Source of the DNA: Nissolia schottii
Lineage: Eukaryota > Streptophyta > Magnoliopsida > Fabales > Fabaceae
Assembly (NCBI GenBank): GCA_003254905.1
Contig: QANU01106169.1
Span: forward strand, 1-64,000
Length of the DNA: 64,000 bases
Reading direction: 5' to 3'
Notes under the pieces: generated by a model
Databases searched by the model: none
The model's input: only the letters and a program-made list of their open reading frames with translations
What the model was told of the DNA's origin: nothing
Program-made: the position numbers and the translations under genes
In this document: piece by piece, positions 1-14,400 of the stretch
How the letters are laid out: each line of letters starts with the position of its first letter
How positions within the stretch are numbered: the first letter of the stretch is position 1

Positions 1-835
1 AAGGATGCAGGGATTTTTCCAAGAGGCCGAAGGATTGAGACAGCATATAGAGGTAGTAACCTGAGGTTGAATCGAAATACAGTATGGGACAGGCCTAAAT
101 CATCCATGGCATCAGGAAACGCTGCAAGAGCAGGAAGTGGAATTGTGGGCCATAATTCAAAGATTATGGCCAACAACACCCATGCCACTACAATAACTCC
201 AGGGCCAGTAACAGCAGTCAGTTGAGCACTAAAGAGAGTGGACCACGCAAGCTATCAACAGATGAGTGGGCCGAAAGACAGATAAAGGGATTGTGCTTCA
301 AATGTGCAGAAAGATGGGGTCCAGATCATGTGTGCAAGTTCAAACATTTTCAAATTTTTCTACTGGAAGAAGAAACAGAAATAGAGGAAGAAGAGGAGCA
401 GATTTTGTCACCAGATGAGGCAGAAAAACAACTGAAAATGCAGAAACTAGAACTACAATCATTCTCTTATAGTTATTGGGGACTCACCGCCCATAAGACC
501 TTCAAAGTCAAGGGAAAAATAAGAGGAGAAGTGGTGATCGTTCTCATTGATCCAAGAGCTTCCACAAATTTCATAGCAACCAAAATTGTCAAAAGATTGA
601 GGCTGCCAACAACAAGCGTAAGGGAGTTTCAAGTGGAGGTAGGGAATGAAAACATTGAGAAGGGAAATCTAGGTTGTGAAAATGTAGCGATCGAAGTCCA
701 AGGACTGCAGATAACCCAACCTTTCTTTGTAATGGTTTTGGCCTGACCAATGCACCATCAACCTTCCAAGCTTTAATGAATAACATATTAAAGCCAGTTT
801 GATGATATTCTGGTCTACAGTTTGATGATATTAAA
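1..835 (+). mobile_element. Ty3/gypsy retrotransposon fragment (gag end, protease, RT scrap)
   Basis: The frame at 222-746 reads as the end of gag and the protease of a plant Ty3/gypsy element. It has a CCHC-type knuckle (CFKCAERWGPDHVC), an acidic linker and a retropepsin-like stretch in which the usual D-S/T-G is replaced by LIDPRAST. Straight after the protease, at about 733-800, another frame reads the RT motif FGLTNAPSTFQ. Most of the protease-RT linker and early RT must therefore be deleted, and the join is out of frame. A repeated scrap (tttgatgatattctggtctacag and its echo) follows to about 835. No LTR is visible, so the rest lies left of the window. It sits in the SMC5 intron just past exon 19. 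It is a dead relic. Confidence 0.8.
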
Positions 836-870
836 TGCTTTCTGGAGCACTAAAACTATTATGAGATTAC

Positions 871-2492
871 CTTAGCATCAAATTCGATTGAAGCCATACG
901 TTTTTCAATAAAGCTTCTTCTGTAACCCACAGCTTCAGCAAGAAGATCCTGTCAAAAGTAGGAAGGACATCAACAGCAAAGAAAATTCCTCGCAAATAAA
1001 AATAAAGACAGACATGAAAGCAAATCAAGAAATTAAAACAAAAAGTTCAATATAAATGTGCTTGAGCCACAAGCATACCAAACTAATTTGAATAACTAAT
1101 TTAAATTGTAAGCCTGCAAATAACATGATATTAAGAAGCAGCAAAAGAACTGAGATAAGTCACCTTAATTTTCATTGTGTTATGGAACCTCTGAATGTTA
1201 AGTTTTTTAGCCTGATCAACAAGCTTTTCTATCTCAGTATCTATATCAACCTGCTCCTCAATTTTTTTCAGTGTCCTTTTCTTTTGATCTAGAGGCCAAA
1301 ACAACACATTCATTTAAGAATATCAGAATGCGAATAAGTCTGAAGTTTCATATCTTCCAACAAAGTAGATATCTTCTACTTACCAATAAGGCTACTGACG
1401 GCTTGACGTTTTTCCTTCTCATTCCGCACTGCAGTACTAATGCCCTCCTAAAAAATTCACAATGAAAAATAACATTTCAAACTGGAGCAAAAACAAATTT
1501 CTTGAAACTCCATTTTTCTACATTCAGAGATTTTATCAACCAAAGATGTGCCTCAAGAACAAAAGATCAAGTTTAGAGAAATTAGTATATTGCAAATAAA
1601 TTATAAATTGTGAGCAGCTTACCCACTGCTTACGAAGATCAGCTGCTTGATTCACTGAAGTTTTCTCCTCATCTCGAAATCTTTTAACACTTTCTTCCAA
1701 GGTAGCAATAGTACCTTCAAGCTCCCTTTGCTGGGAACTCAGCTTCTCAATTTCTCCCACATTCAAATCTAATAGTACACAAGAAAAGAAAAGAAGGGAC
1801 AATAAGGAACCAGCACTTAAAACTATCCAACAACAGTCAGATGTTGATTTGACTAGTTTTAGAGTGGCATACTATTTAATATAAGCTGTGGGCATTCCAC
1901 TTGTTCAACAACTGCTGAGATATGACTTCCATATCTAGACTTAGACCAATGGTAGTGATTTTCTGGTGTCCATAAGTCGATAATTCCCAACTTCGGGACC
2001 TCATCAGCCTTCTTATCAGTTTCTTTTGAACCAATATACTGAAATAAAACAATTAGAAGAAAACTTATAAATTGTATGACCTATTCACATCGACAAACAT
2101 CCATAAACATATTAGGGTGAACCGTTTTTTAATAATCTTCAAATTTAAATTACTAATCACTAGAGGAAGCAATGGAGGCATACTGAATGATCCAAATTAA
2201 ACTGCCCAATCAAAACCTCCTTGACAGCAACAGGAGCATCAAAAATTTGGTCCACCCGGGAGTAGATGCCAAGAGCACACATCTGGTTAAAATAATAAAA
2301 TAAGTATAGTAAAACTTCAGGTGGCTTAAATGGGAAGTAAAAAAATTGCCACACCAAACTTACATCTTCAGAAATTTCAAAAGGCACTCTTCGATGGCTA
2401 TCATCACCAGTATAATTTAAAACAGGAACATCAAAGAACTTTAGGTGCTTCACCAAAAGGTCCCGATCACCAGAATCTTGTGTTATGAAAGA
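871..2492 (-). CDS. SMC5: SMC5 exons 13-19: hinge and start of second coiled coil
   Basis: Exon 13 (2492-2364) has [19 protein letters not shown], then [19 protein letters not shown]. Exon 14 (2282-2184) has [17 protein letters not shown], then [15 protein letters not shown]. Exon 15 (2038-1873) has [17 protein letters not shown] and ends in phase 1 at AATA/GTATGC. Exon 16 (1768-1623) has [18 protein letters not shown]. Exon 17 (1447-1384), exon 18 (1288-1164; [16 protein letters not shown]) and exon 19 (948-871; [18 protein letters not shown]) carry the descending coiled coil. Exon 19 ends AAG/GTAATC, so at least one more exon lies beyond position 1. Confidence 0.95.
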
Positions 2493-5400
2493 CTGGATTT
2501 GAACACAATTAAATCAACAATGGAGATTAAAAAGACCTGTATGATTCATCTACCGTTCCCAAAAGAAAGTTAAACAAAAAATGCAGCACTGACAGCAATC
2601 AAACTTTGCACACAAAAAAAATTAGTCAAAGTAACTACTACAGAAAATAACAACATAGTAGCCAGTAAGGGAATAGAATACCAGACTAGAAAACACATAC
2701 TCTAAAAAAGATTTAAACAGAATCTAAAAGCAAATGTTAGCGAAGACACATGACAGACCTGTAACCCATGCGGCAGATTAAACCAGCATGGAAAATCTGT
2801 TAAAGAGTAAGCTAGGGAACTAGGGTTCTGTAAGAGCGTTTGTTAAGTTATAAACCTGTCAAGTTGGTAAGACTTTGTTATGATTAGTCAACACCACATA
2901 CATATATAAGTACCTGTATGTATTGGAGCTCTAAACTCAATCAAACTGTGGTTTCCATCAATTTCTCTCTAGTCTCAGATTCTCTCTGAAACTCTTTTTC
3001 CTATACTTGTTTTCATTTCCTATCACGTTCAATCATAATGCTACCATAATGTTCATCACATTAGGGTTGAGCACAATGCAGAAAAAGAAAATTTTGCACC
3101 GAATAAAATGAAAGATAACAAAATTTGACAAGTGGTAGAAACCCATTCAAAGCATAAAAGTAGAAGATAGTGTAAAGTTGAAAACCCCAATCACAAAGAT
3201 GGTAAAAGGATGACGACATATGTTGTATCAGTGAGTTAAAGAGCACATTCAGGTAATAAGCACTTCTCATTCTACTCATATAGCAGTAATGTTCACAGGT
3301 TCTATTAAGCACAACTGTCCAAATAAAGGATCTAACCTTTGAGGGAGCTTTGGACTTCCAAATGAGTTTATTGAGGCAAAAAGAATTGTTCAAAAAATTA
3401 GAAATTGCAAGTAGGATTTTCATAAAAAACTCCAAGAGGGGCAAGAGAAAAAGATCGATTTAGACAAGGAGACATGTTACCATAATGAAGGAAACCCAAG
3501 ATTTCTAGATCAAAATACTCTATCATTTAAAATTCTAATAGAACAGAAATTCCAAGAGTAGTTAGAATCATGTACAGTATAGAAATTCTAGACAGGAGAA
3601 ATGTGAAGAGAAGATAAGTGGTAAGGGGTGTCTCCTAACCAGTGGTCCTCCCAAAAATTGACACGAGAGCCATTGCCTACCTTAAAGGAAAGCAAGGATT
3701 TAAAAGTACGGTAACCTCGGGAATTTATTTTCGAGGGGCTAGAATGAGTAGCGTAAGATACTGCATATCAAGGCCATACTTAATTTGAATAACCTGATGC
3801 CAAAATGAACGCAGCTACATAGGAAAACGCCATGACAATTTAGCTGTCAAGGCAACATTTTTTTACACCAAATTTCCGAGACCCAAACCCCTTTCCTTTT
3901 GAGGGCAGCAATGCACCTCCCAATTCAACAAATGATCATGACTTGCCATCTGAATCACTTGACCAGCAAAAATCACTCATAATCTTCTTAATTGAAAACA
4001 AAACAAAACAAAGATAAGAAATAAAGAGAATGCCAAAGAGACAAGCCTGAGTGAGGGTAGTTCGACCACCAAGAGAAAACAAGCCCCTTTCAAGGTATCA
4101 AGGCGTTTAGAAATATTCTCCACCACCGGATCTCAAAATGAAAGATATGGGATACCACCCAAAAGAACACCCAAATAAACAAAAGGCAACTCCTGAACTT
4201 TGAAACCCGCCAAGGAAGCCAAATAAGAAAGGGGCTTAAGAGTCCACATTAATATCAGCTAAACCACTTTTGGACCAATCAATCTTCAATCCAATAGATA
4301 ACTCAAAAATTTGTGAAAGATAAAGAGAAGTCAGAAACCTTCTTTATCAGGTGAGCTTTGAACCTTAACCTGAATTTTAGTTCCTTAATACCACTTGGCT
4401 TCCACATCCTACATTATGGGCCTGTCTGAATTAACTTTTGGAGGAATTACTTTTAAAAGAATTAAGTTTGAATAATTACTTTTAGAAGAATTAAGGTTAG
4501 AACATTTGATTTATGTTAGGTTTGGATATTTCAAAATCAAGTTAAAGAGAATTGCTTTTGTTTGGAGGAGATAAAATAAAATTACTTTTAGAGAGAAAAT
4601 TACCAAAAAGATAGATACTTTTATGAGAGTGGGTGAGGGGGAGAGTGTGTGCATTTTCTGTCAAGGTTAAAAATGTAATTTTCTATTTTTAGTTTCAAAG
4701 TCAACAGAAAAGCATAAAAAATGCCCGTTGGCCAAACTTAAGTTTGGATGTTTCATAATTAAGTTTGACAAGTTAGCCAATCATCTTTGTCACAGTAAAT
4801 TCTCATTTTAAGTTCACCAAACTTAAGTTTGGGTGCTCCAAAAGCCAAACCAAATGAGAACTATAACGTCTCGGATCAAGGCTACAAGGAGGAATCAAAG
4901 TGAGAAGGATGATTATTGAAATGCATACAAAAGTACTCTTGTATGAAATGATTTCTATAATCAGTCGCATGATGTCCCGTTGAGTATTTCTTAGCGGTGG
5001 GCGACTTGTTATGTTATGATATAATGATGATTTTATTCGAAGAGTGAATAAGATGAGGGGCTAAAATATCCTCCAAGAAAAATGTAACAACTGGTACCAA
5101 ACTCACGAAATAAGACAGAATTTAAAGAGAAATTGTTTAAGATAGGACCCAATTAGGTCTAGCCTTGAAAATAACAAAAATAGAAGAATGACAATTCTCG
5201 AGAAAGAGTGCTTTCTCGCTCTTGATCTGTTCTGGTTTCTCAAAAAACCTGCCTCCTCTCCCTTAATTCTCTTTTATTTATAGACTACTTCATAACTAAT
5301 TTTATTCTTCCTAACTAATCTCATCCTAATAATATCTTCCTAACTAATAGAATCCTAATTTAACTTTAAATAATATCTTCCTAACTTACAAAATCTTATC

Positions 5401-8400
5401 TTAATAACCACAAATCAAATTTGCTTTCCCCTATTTGTTTGGCTTCTCCTTCGGCTGTAGCTGAAGGGCAATGGTGGAATTCTTGAATTTCTCCCTGCTT
5501 TATCCTGATTACTAGGGGGGTACGTAACAAAAAACCATAAAAAAAGAAAATCAGAGACGCAGCAAAAAAAGAGCACATCCCTCAATGAGAAGTTTCCGAA
5601 ACCTTTGCAATAAAACCAACGAACCCAAAACTCACCACTAACATTAACAAGGAGGCCAGAAATAGAAGCCAGTCAGCAAACTTTATAATGTCATACTTAA
5701 GAGTTCGCCAAGTCACTAGAAGATGAGGAAGACACATTAACCAAACAATGCAATGTTCATTAACAACATAAAAATAAAGCCCAAGTTATATAACAAACAA
5801 AATGCAACAAATTTTTATTACACAGTCCATGATTAGTGATTACCTTCCAAATGTAATGAGCAACTTGACCCTCTAGATATGCAGCATGACCCTGATCTGA
5901 GACATTCACCTGAATTTTCACTCAAGAATTTAACAGACTAAGCAGTCAGTCTAAAAGCTATAACAGCATGAATTTTGAACATATGTACCTCAACTAACAC
6001 TGGGCCATAGACCTCCTTATTGAACTTATGGCGATGTTGTTGGACCCATTGATAAGCTTCAAAAATCTTTTCAGACCCAGATTTTTGCAATACATGCAAA
6101 CATTTGGTAGTTTTGTTATTCATTTCCACCAACCTGCAACATTGAAGGCCCCAGAAGGAAAACATATGAATTTGCACTAATAACAAATATGCAGACCGGT
6201 TCATCTTTAATATGACTACTACCTGCTTTTACACTGCCTCAAGTACTCATTTTTATGCATTATTTCTTTCTCTGCTTGTGACTTGTTCAGCCTCACTTGA
6301 TTAGCAGAAAAATCCAGCTCGGAAATTTCAGCTTTTAATTTTTGCTGGAGGAAAACAAATCTACCTTAATATAAGATTGTAAGTACAAACAAATTCACAT
6401 TGAGATATGCTGATATAATATCCAGAGATAATTATCAATGTGATCTAATTACAGTTAAGCTTGGCAATACAAATGCAGTTGTAAGTGTGACTAATTTTTA
6501 AAAGAACTACTAAATTAAAAATATTGACAACTTCAATATCTGTTACAATATGTTTGAATATCGGAATTGGAACGGCAATATAGAATTTTAAATGTTATGT
6601 TTGGGTTTGTAAAAGAATTAAAAACATGCTCTTTAATTTTCCATTTAATTTTTTCTTTAAATTTGTGTCAATTATAAATTGACAAAATATTAATAGAATA
6701 ATCATTTTTATACTACAACGATATTTTTAATTACATTTCTTTTGGAAAAACTACTTATATATAAAATAGTGAATTAAAATGTTTAGTATTTTATAAAATT
6801 ATTAAATTATAATGTATATTAATAAATGAGAAAGCGAGAATTGACATTAATCAGGATAGAGACATTTAATGAGTTTTGGAACTGATAATTCATAAGGTAT
6901 GAGGTAAGAATTGAAAAGAACTCATCTCAATTATTTTTCAATTCCATGAAATTGGTTTGTGGAATTATAATTCTAATTACATCAAAAACATAAATTGGAA
7001 TTAAGAGGTCCAATTCCAAATCTTCCCCACTGCCTTTCTATTTATTTCCCCCATTGTTCTCCCCTCAATCTCTGCCCAATCTCCAACTCATTATGTGTTC
7101 TCTAACTCATTCTAAGTCATTGTATCTTCTTCACGATGAGTCAAAGATTGACTCTCGTGGGACAAGGTTCCCCAGCATCTAGAAAATCCTCTAGGTCCAA
7201 CCTCCTCTTATTCCCCTCTGGTGTTCGACGTCGTCTTTACTGGTGTCGAGCATAGTCCCTACTCCATAATAGTTAATCTCAGATCACGACATGGAGCGGC
7301 TAGTGCCAAAAAAGCTATAGTGGATAGAGTGTAGTGGGACAGCCGATATTTGAAAAAATACATGGCATGGCAGCCAAGAAGATAGAGGACAACAAAACAA
7401 TAGAGGAGTGCAGAGAAGCTCAACAAAGCATGAGAATAAACATGGGAAGGACAGGAATCAGAGCTGGTCAGAGTAGCAGACGCCGGAGATGAGAGAATAG
7501 GCTGCTTTGTTTTGTGCGAAGCTACCAGAAGTCTTAAGGTTCGAAGTAGGTTGATAAGTTCAGGAAGATGAGTAAGGTAAAAGAGAAATTTTATAAGGGT
7601 AAAATAGAAACTTCATCAGAATAAGCGAGGGCAAAATAGAACCTTCAGAAGCATAAGTGAGGAAAAATTAAAGCTTTCAGAAGCATAAGTGTGGGTAAGG
7701 TAAATCAACTTAAAAAAATAAAAAAATTAGGGTTTTTTGGCTTGTTAAGAGTGCAACCATAAAATAGCGGTTGTGAGGCCACAATTTCCTCCGTGAATAG
7801 GCCGCAATAGCAGCCACAATCTCAGCAATTGAAAAACATGACAAGACTGGACGACCATTTTACCTTAACTCTATTCCAAATTGCTCCACTGATATACCGC
7901 ACAATAGCACCACTAGTAACAAGCACGTCATACTCCTCCTTAAAATCCGATCAATATTGACCAAGCTCCTCTTCATTCTCTCAATTCAAGCTTTTATGGT
8001 AACCTATACGGTCACCATCCAAAGCTCCCAAAATGGAGCTCTAATACCAATTGATAGGAGTTCAGGTATTAAGAGAGAAAAAAATGAAATAAAAACACTT
8101 GTATATTGAAATAGTTGTGTTGAATACAAGGTGGAATCAGTCTGTGCATGATGAATATACAAGCAGCAGAGAAAAGAAACAACTTCTCCTAGGTAATTTC
8201 AGGGACCCATCCTCCCAACTTCTCCCAGCCTGGAAGCGTTAGCACATGGTTGAACAAGCAGTGAGGAAGAACAGCGCGTGGAGGTGCATGAGACGGCGGA
8301 AGGTGGTGGGCCAGCAGAGGGAAGGCGTGCTGGAAGCTGTACAGTTGGTGGAGACACAGCCAAGTTCAAAAATGACACTGGAAGAGGACGAGAACAGTGC

Positions 8401-11400
8401 CAAGATCAATTAACCTTCTGATGCCATGTATGAATGCATGCAGAAAATGTTTGTGTGGCTTCCCATACATGTATGGTATTTATACTATGCACCGAGTAAA
8501 TGATACATTGAATGAGCACTATATACTAGGATAGTGGGCACTATATACTAAGAGCTATCTAGTACTATGGGAAGCACACAATTAACATGTGCTTATTTCC
8601 AACAGTATTCAATTAAAATAAGGTTGTAAGCATCAATCTTATTTACATTAATGGGAAAGGCAATGGGTAAGCTTCTATTATACTTACACTCAGCAATTTG
8701 ATGAACTGGAGTTTTGTCTCTTTACATGGCATGCATGTTCTCAAGCCTCTAATCACTACTTAGAAAGGGGTCAGTGATAAGTTTTACAGTAACAATATAT
8801 ATCTTTGGGATCTATGGTAGCATTTGGAAAGCGTTCCAGGACCAAAAAAAATATGGATATGCAGGGACAACAGAGACGTGCCCGCTGCATCCCTCTACTT
8901 TTAGCTTAAAAATCGCTCTCAGACATGTCTCATGTATTCTTTCTTTTTGGATATACAAAAATTAGTTAAAAAATTATCCCAAGACAACGGCAATTTCAAG
9001 TTTTATGTTTCCATCTCCTTCTCCAAACATGTTTCTGTCCCTACTGCCTCCATATTTTCTATGTCAGGATGTTTACCAAACGCTACCTATGTAATGGATT
9101 TTTGGACCCTTATTAATTGGAAACCAGGGACTTGAATGCTATACCTTTGGATTGTCTTTTAACTCAGTTGATAGATCCGAAAAGGGGTCAAACTAGCAAC
9201 TCATACATAACATTACACACCACAGTCGCAGCGTGTCCCTTTCTGCGGTGTGTCTATCAGAGAAGAGAAGCGAGTCTCAGGCAAGCTCCTTCAACTCCTG
9301 ACCAATGCATATGCACAACACGCACTAGGGAACAGTGACTGAGCATAGCTTTGGCTGCTTCTGCTCTTGTTAGCCCTACAGTAAGTAAGGCGTCTCATTC
9401 TCTCTATCCTAATTCTATCTAGGTTTAGGAGTGAGACAGGGATAACATGTCATATTGAGCGAACAACATATGCTCTTGTTTGCATCAATGTCATCATTTT
9501 CGAGTCTTTAATTCATACTTTAAGTTATGTAAATTAGCTTTAAAATTTGGAAGCTAGATGGCCCTCTAAAATTTCAAGCTGTCCCCAACTACCAGCAGTG
9601 GAGATCCATCAAGGTTCTGAGTTATGCGTATGTGTCCAAGGAAGATTAGAGGAGATATTTGCATTTTGTGTGTTGATTTATTTGTACATGAATTAGCTTT
9701 CTATTTCTCGCTGCAACACCTGCTGAGACTTGAGGCCAAGCTTTGGCACTTCATGCCATCTTTACTATGATGCCCAAATAATCCAAACACATTAAGTGTC
9801 ATTGATATATGAAAAAGGGTAAAACAAATAATGAAAAGAATGTGAATGATGTGTCATTGATATATGACAAAAGGTAGAATAAATAAAGAAAAAAGGGAAT
9901 GGTTTGATGAAATGTCTCCAAGATTTTTAAGATACTTTATTTATTTATACTTGTCACCACTATACTTGTCACCACAAAGTATAGAACTTTGACCTGATTG
10001 TTTAGGTTTTTTAAAGAAATTTTTTTTTTATTAAAAGGCATGTATAAAATAATTGAATAAATATTTCAAAAAATAAAAATAAAAAAATGAGATAATTTAT
10101 TTTATTTAATATTTTCTGCGAATATAATGTTGGTTGAATATGAAAATTAAAATGTTAAGCACTCATGGGCTGGAAATATGAGGGAATGAGAGTTGAATGA
10201 CATAAAGGTATTTTTGTCATTTAAAGTAAGGCAAAGTCCCCAAATATTTCAAAAATGCCATGAGTAAGCATGTGTAGTGAACATAACAGACACTCCACTA
10301 ACAATTTCCGATAGTAGGGAGGTTTGTGTAATCTTTTACAAAACTCGAGGTCACACGACAAAGTTACAAATAGAGGAAGGGGTCGGTGTAGTTTCACTTA
10401 GTCTCGGGAGAGAGGTCAGTATAATTTATATATCAATTGTATATTATTCATTAGCTTATTCTCTCTTTTCCTCCCTCCTTGCCTAAAATTGTTAGTTTCA
10501 ACAAGAACCAACCTTGGGAGGCAATAAATAGCTAATAAACAGAAGTGAAAAAGAGTGAGGTAAAGAAGTAAGTGAAAGGTGTCATCAATTAAATAAGTTG
10601 AAGAATTTAGCTTGTTTCTTTACTTGTACATAAAAAGCTTTTAGTAACTAATATATGTGATTTTCTCCTTCCATAATTCTACATCATTAAGTGCCCCAAA
10701 TGTCGAGAGCCAAAACAGAGATGGTGTGACCCAAAATGGTACAAAAGCCAAATGCATATATAAATCATTAACAATTAACAATGACAAAGATCAAATTATG
10801 AAAGTACCGTAAAACTAAAATAAAAATGTCCCAATAAAAATATCCCAAAAACTTACTTCCTGACTACCATCTCATTCATAGGATCTAGAATTAGAAATCA
10901 TTGCAGTAACTTTAGGAGTCAACATTCTATTTATTAAACACCCTCCCTCCCCCTCAATATACTTATATTGTCTAGATCTGCTTACATCCTGCATCAGCTT
11001 CATTATTAGCACTGTTGTCAAAAACAGTTTCTGCAAATTATGGATCAGTGTTTTTTCCCAGTGTCATTGCTCTCAATGCTACCACAGTACCACCACCAAA
11101 ATACAAGTGGTGAATATCACAAAAAACTTCTATACCAATCCCACCATAACTGCCAATGCATTACACACCATAAGGAACCAGAGTGAATATTAAATTCTTC
11201 AGATTTCGAAAATAAACATTAAAATTTAGTCATGTAGGGCCTTGTCTTTAAACTATCACATAATGAAAAAGCACTTAAAGGCTTCTAATTTATTTCAAAG
11301 TGTAACTTCAAATAAAATTAAATTACATCAAGAAAAAGGAAACAAGCATAAAAATATCCAATAATGCTTTTTAAGCTTAGAAGATATGTAATTAAGGATA

Positions 11401-14400
11401 TATTCCATTTAACCAGCAACTAAGTAACACTTACAAGTTCATCCGTTCGAGGTTCAACAGGACATAGTTTCTCAAGTTTAAGTTCAGCAGCAGCAAGTTC
11501 CTCCCTAGTTTTTATAAGACTTCGTTGCCGAGTTTCTTCCTGCCTCCTCAACTCTTCCATGTCTTTGTACTTTCCTCGCAACTCCACATCCTATGATTTG
11601 ATAACAGGGAATTAAAATCACACAAGATTCTAATTTCATGCAACATGGTCATAAACCCACAAGTACAATACCATGGAAAGTACCAAGTTCTTTTGGTGGC
11701 CTTCGTGCCAAATAACTGAGTCAAGAAAATGGATAGATGAAAAGTAAGGCAAAGATTTTGAAAGAGAAAAATTACCAATCGGTTCTCCTTCTCCCGAAGT
11801 TCTGTTCGCTTCTTGGAATTCTCATTTATGCGGCTGCCAACCTTTTTACATTTTGCATCTAATGCAACCTTTTCCTCTTTTTGGATCCTGCAACCACATG
11901 ATGGACTCTAATTCATTACCAGATCTTAACAAGGTATGGGGAGGTGATTTGTTCACACATTCTGGATGCAGCCCTTGCTCAAAAGAAAGCTGCTGGACAA
12001 AAGGCAGAAAAAGCCTGCCCATGCTAAGGATGAACTGTATGCTAAAGCCTATGATCAAGTGACTTGGAGTTTTTCCTAGACACGAAATTTTTCACCTTCA
12101 CATAAAAGAGATGGATATGTTGATAAGTGTCTAATGCAACCTTTGGTGGTGGTTATCAAAAAACCCAAAACTTGGTTAAGGGTGCAGAAACCGTTTTTTC
12201 ATTTGCTTTCAGTAGTACATGTTATTAATAATCTTGGGAGGGATGGAGAAAGCCTTATTAGAAGCTTGAGTGTGGGTATTGAAGGAATGGACATGTAAAC
12301 CTGCATCCTCCTCGCAGAAACTAAACAGCATATAATAATTCTTTACTATATAAATTGAAAAAAAACTTGTCAATTTACTATCAATAATAATTCTTTACTC
12401 CCAAATTTTTCTACCCTTAGTCAACCCAAGAAGCAATAAAACGTCACCTTTAAAAAAAAGGGCAGCCCATTGCATGAGGCTCCCACTTGGTAGGGCCTGA
12501 AGAGGGTAGATGTATGCAGACTTACCCCTACAATCAGAGGGACTGTTTCCAGGATTTGAACCAGTGACCTCCAAGTCATAAGACAGCAACCTTACCGGTT
12601 GCAAACCCTCTAAACAATAAAATGTCAACAAAGGAGGGAAAAAAACATATGATGAAATTCCATCATGTTAAGTATCTTAGACAGAGTAAGAGTACCAAAG
12701 ACAAAGGAAGGGGGGGAAGGGATAGAGAGAGAGACAGAGACAGAGAGCCAGAATCTGAAACTATAGGATACAATATGATTGACTCTGTGTGAGTATTTGT
12801 GTTTGATAAAAGATTAACTTGGTGTGTGTTACAAGCCACATGTACTAAGATCATAACTATGTAACTAACTATAAACTAATTCTAAAATAAAAGGCTAACT
12901 ACTAACTAACATATAACATAATCAGCCACCAGAATTCCCTACATGAAGTCGTGAACAGAAAGTCTTGTAACTCACTCTAACATGCAGAAAATTATTCTTC
13001 CTGAATGTTCAGAGTAATGCATACTTTTTTAATATTTTTCTCATCTGTTGTTGAATGCATTGGAAGGGCTATATGCTCCAGATGAGTACATACAGATGTA
13101 CAAGTCACAGCAGAATAAATTAAATATTTTATCAAGAAAAAGTTTGACGAAATATGGACATGTTCATGGTAGAGAGGAGAGATCCATATGCATCATTGTA
13201 GAAAAGAAAGGAAAAGCAATAACATAAACGGAATGAGAGAGGAACAAATAATTATGGCATTATAAATTTATTTCAAGTAAATCCTAATTATCATGTCAAA
13301 AAAGAAAGTAAATCCTAATTATAGTACTCAAGCTCCATTTGCCTTCTTTGATTTCAAGTAGACTTCAAGTGTGTTTGGTTCTACATTTGAGTAACTCAAA
13401 CGAGGGTTTGCAATCACAAAATCAAATGACTCCAATATGCAAATTTGTTTAGTTTCACATTTGATTCTTTCTCAAATGGGATTGCGCCTCTAGAATTGAT
13501 TCTCAACAAAAGCAACTTGAGTTGCTTTTGCAGTTAGTTCACCAAAATAACTACACTTCAAAATCACTTTGAACTAAAATCAAATCAACTTTGGAAAAAT
13601 CAATGTTTTCAAGAATCAAGTTTGTACCCGTAGAACCAAACACACAATTAGGCTTCATAAAGAAGGATTAGATAACTTTAACGGACTAAATTGAACACCA
13701 CAAAACAACCCATCCCAAAATATGCAATGCAACCTCCTCATCTAGGAATTTACATTCTATGATGATCGGAAATTTAAACAATTGTGGAACCTTCTCATCA
13801 AGCAATGTAAACAAAAGAAAGGTTTTCATACTCAATAGGTTCATTAAGGTCATTTAAAAATTTTGCAGCTTCGCTGAACGCCTTTGCTGCATCATTCTCG
13901 CGCTCCTTAGCTTCCCGATATTGAGCCTGCTTCATGTCATATTGAAGCCACGGCAATTTCTTTTTCATGGTTTCAGCCTACATAAAAAGATATAAGCATG
14001 AGGTATTAAAATTTTCTTGAAAAAAGAATTATTACATGCATTAAAAATAGAAGAGAAATAAAGACAGGATGAACTTAGCATATCAGAAAATGAAAAAAGC
14101 ATGAAAACAAACGATTATATCCATTAGCATATCAAATATTTCAGACAAAGAATGCAATCAACAAAACCTAGTACAAACCTTGGCAAGAATTTCATCTCTT
14201 TGACGGACACGCTCAACATCCTTCTCTAGTTCAGCATTACGTTCCTTCAACTGATTCAAAGTCCCTTCATTTTTCTCCACAGACTGAAACAGAATTAGTG
14301 AAGTAATCTTCATTTAAAAAAAATTAAACTAAGTTTTAGATCATTAATACCATCTTAACAAAGTATGAGCTTACCAGCTCAATATGCTTCAGTGCACAAC

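Larger units (their letters stand above)
11888..13831. other. SMC5 intron 7, remaining sequence
   Basis: Apart from the SINE and the MITE-like unit, 11900-12300 may hold a small LINE scrap (a plus-strand frame reads AYDQVTWSF at about 12040-12070), which is too short to classify. Duplicated words at 13265-13320 (aagtaaatcctaattat twice) mark a local duplication. A GA-rich tract lies at 12720-12750. Nothing else is recognised. Confidence 0.45.

Noticed and set aside
8774-9338. Three short overlapping plus-strand frames in SMC5 intron 9
   Set aside because: Each is under 75 codons, with no homology that I recognise and no splice support.
11846-12062. Overlapping frames on both strands beside SMC5 exon 8
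   Set aside because: They read through the exon in the wrong frame and into the intron; the correct phase is set by the flanking SMC5 exons.
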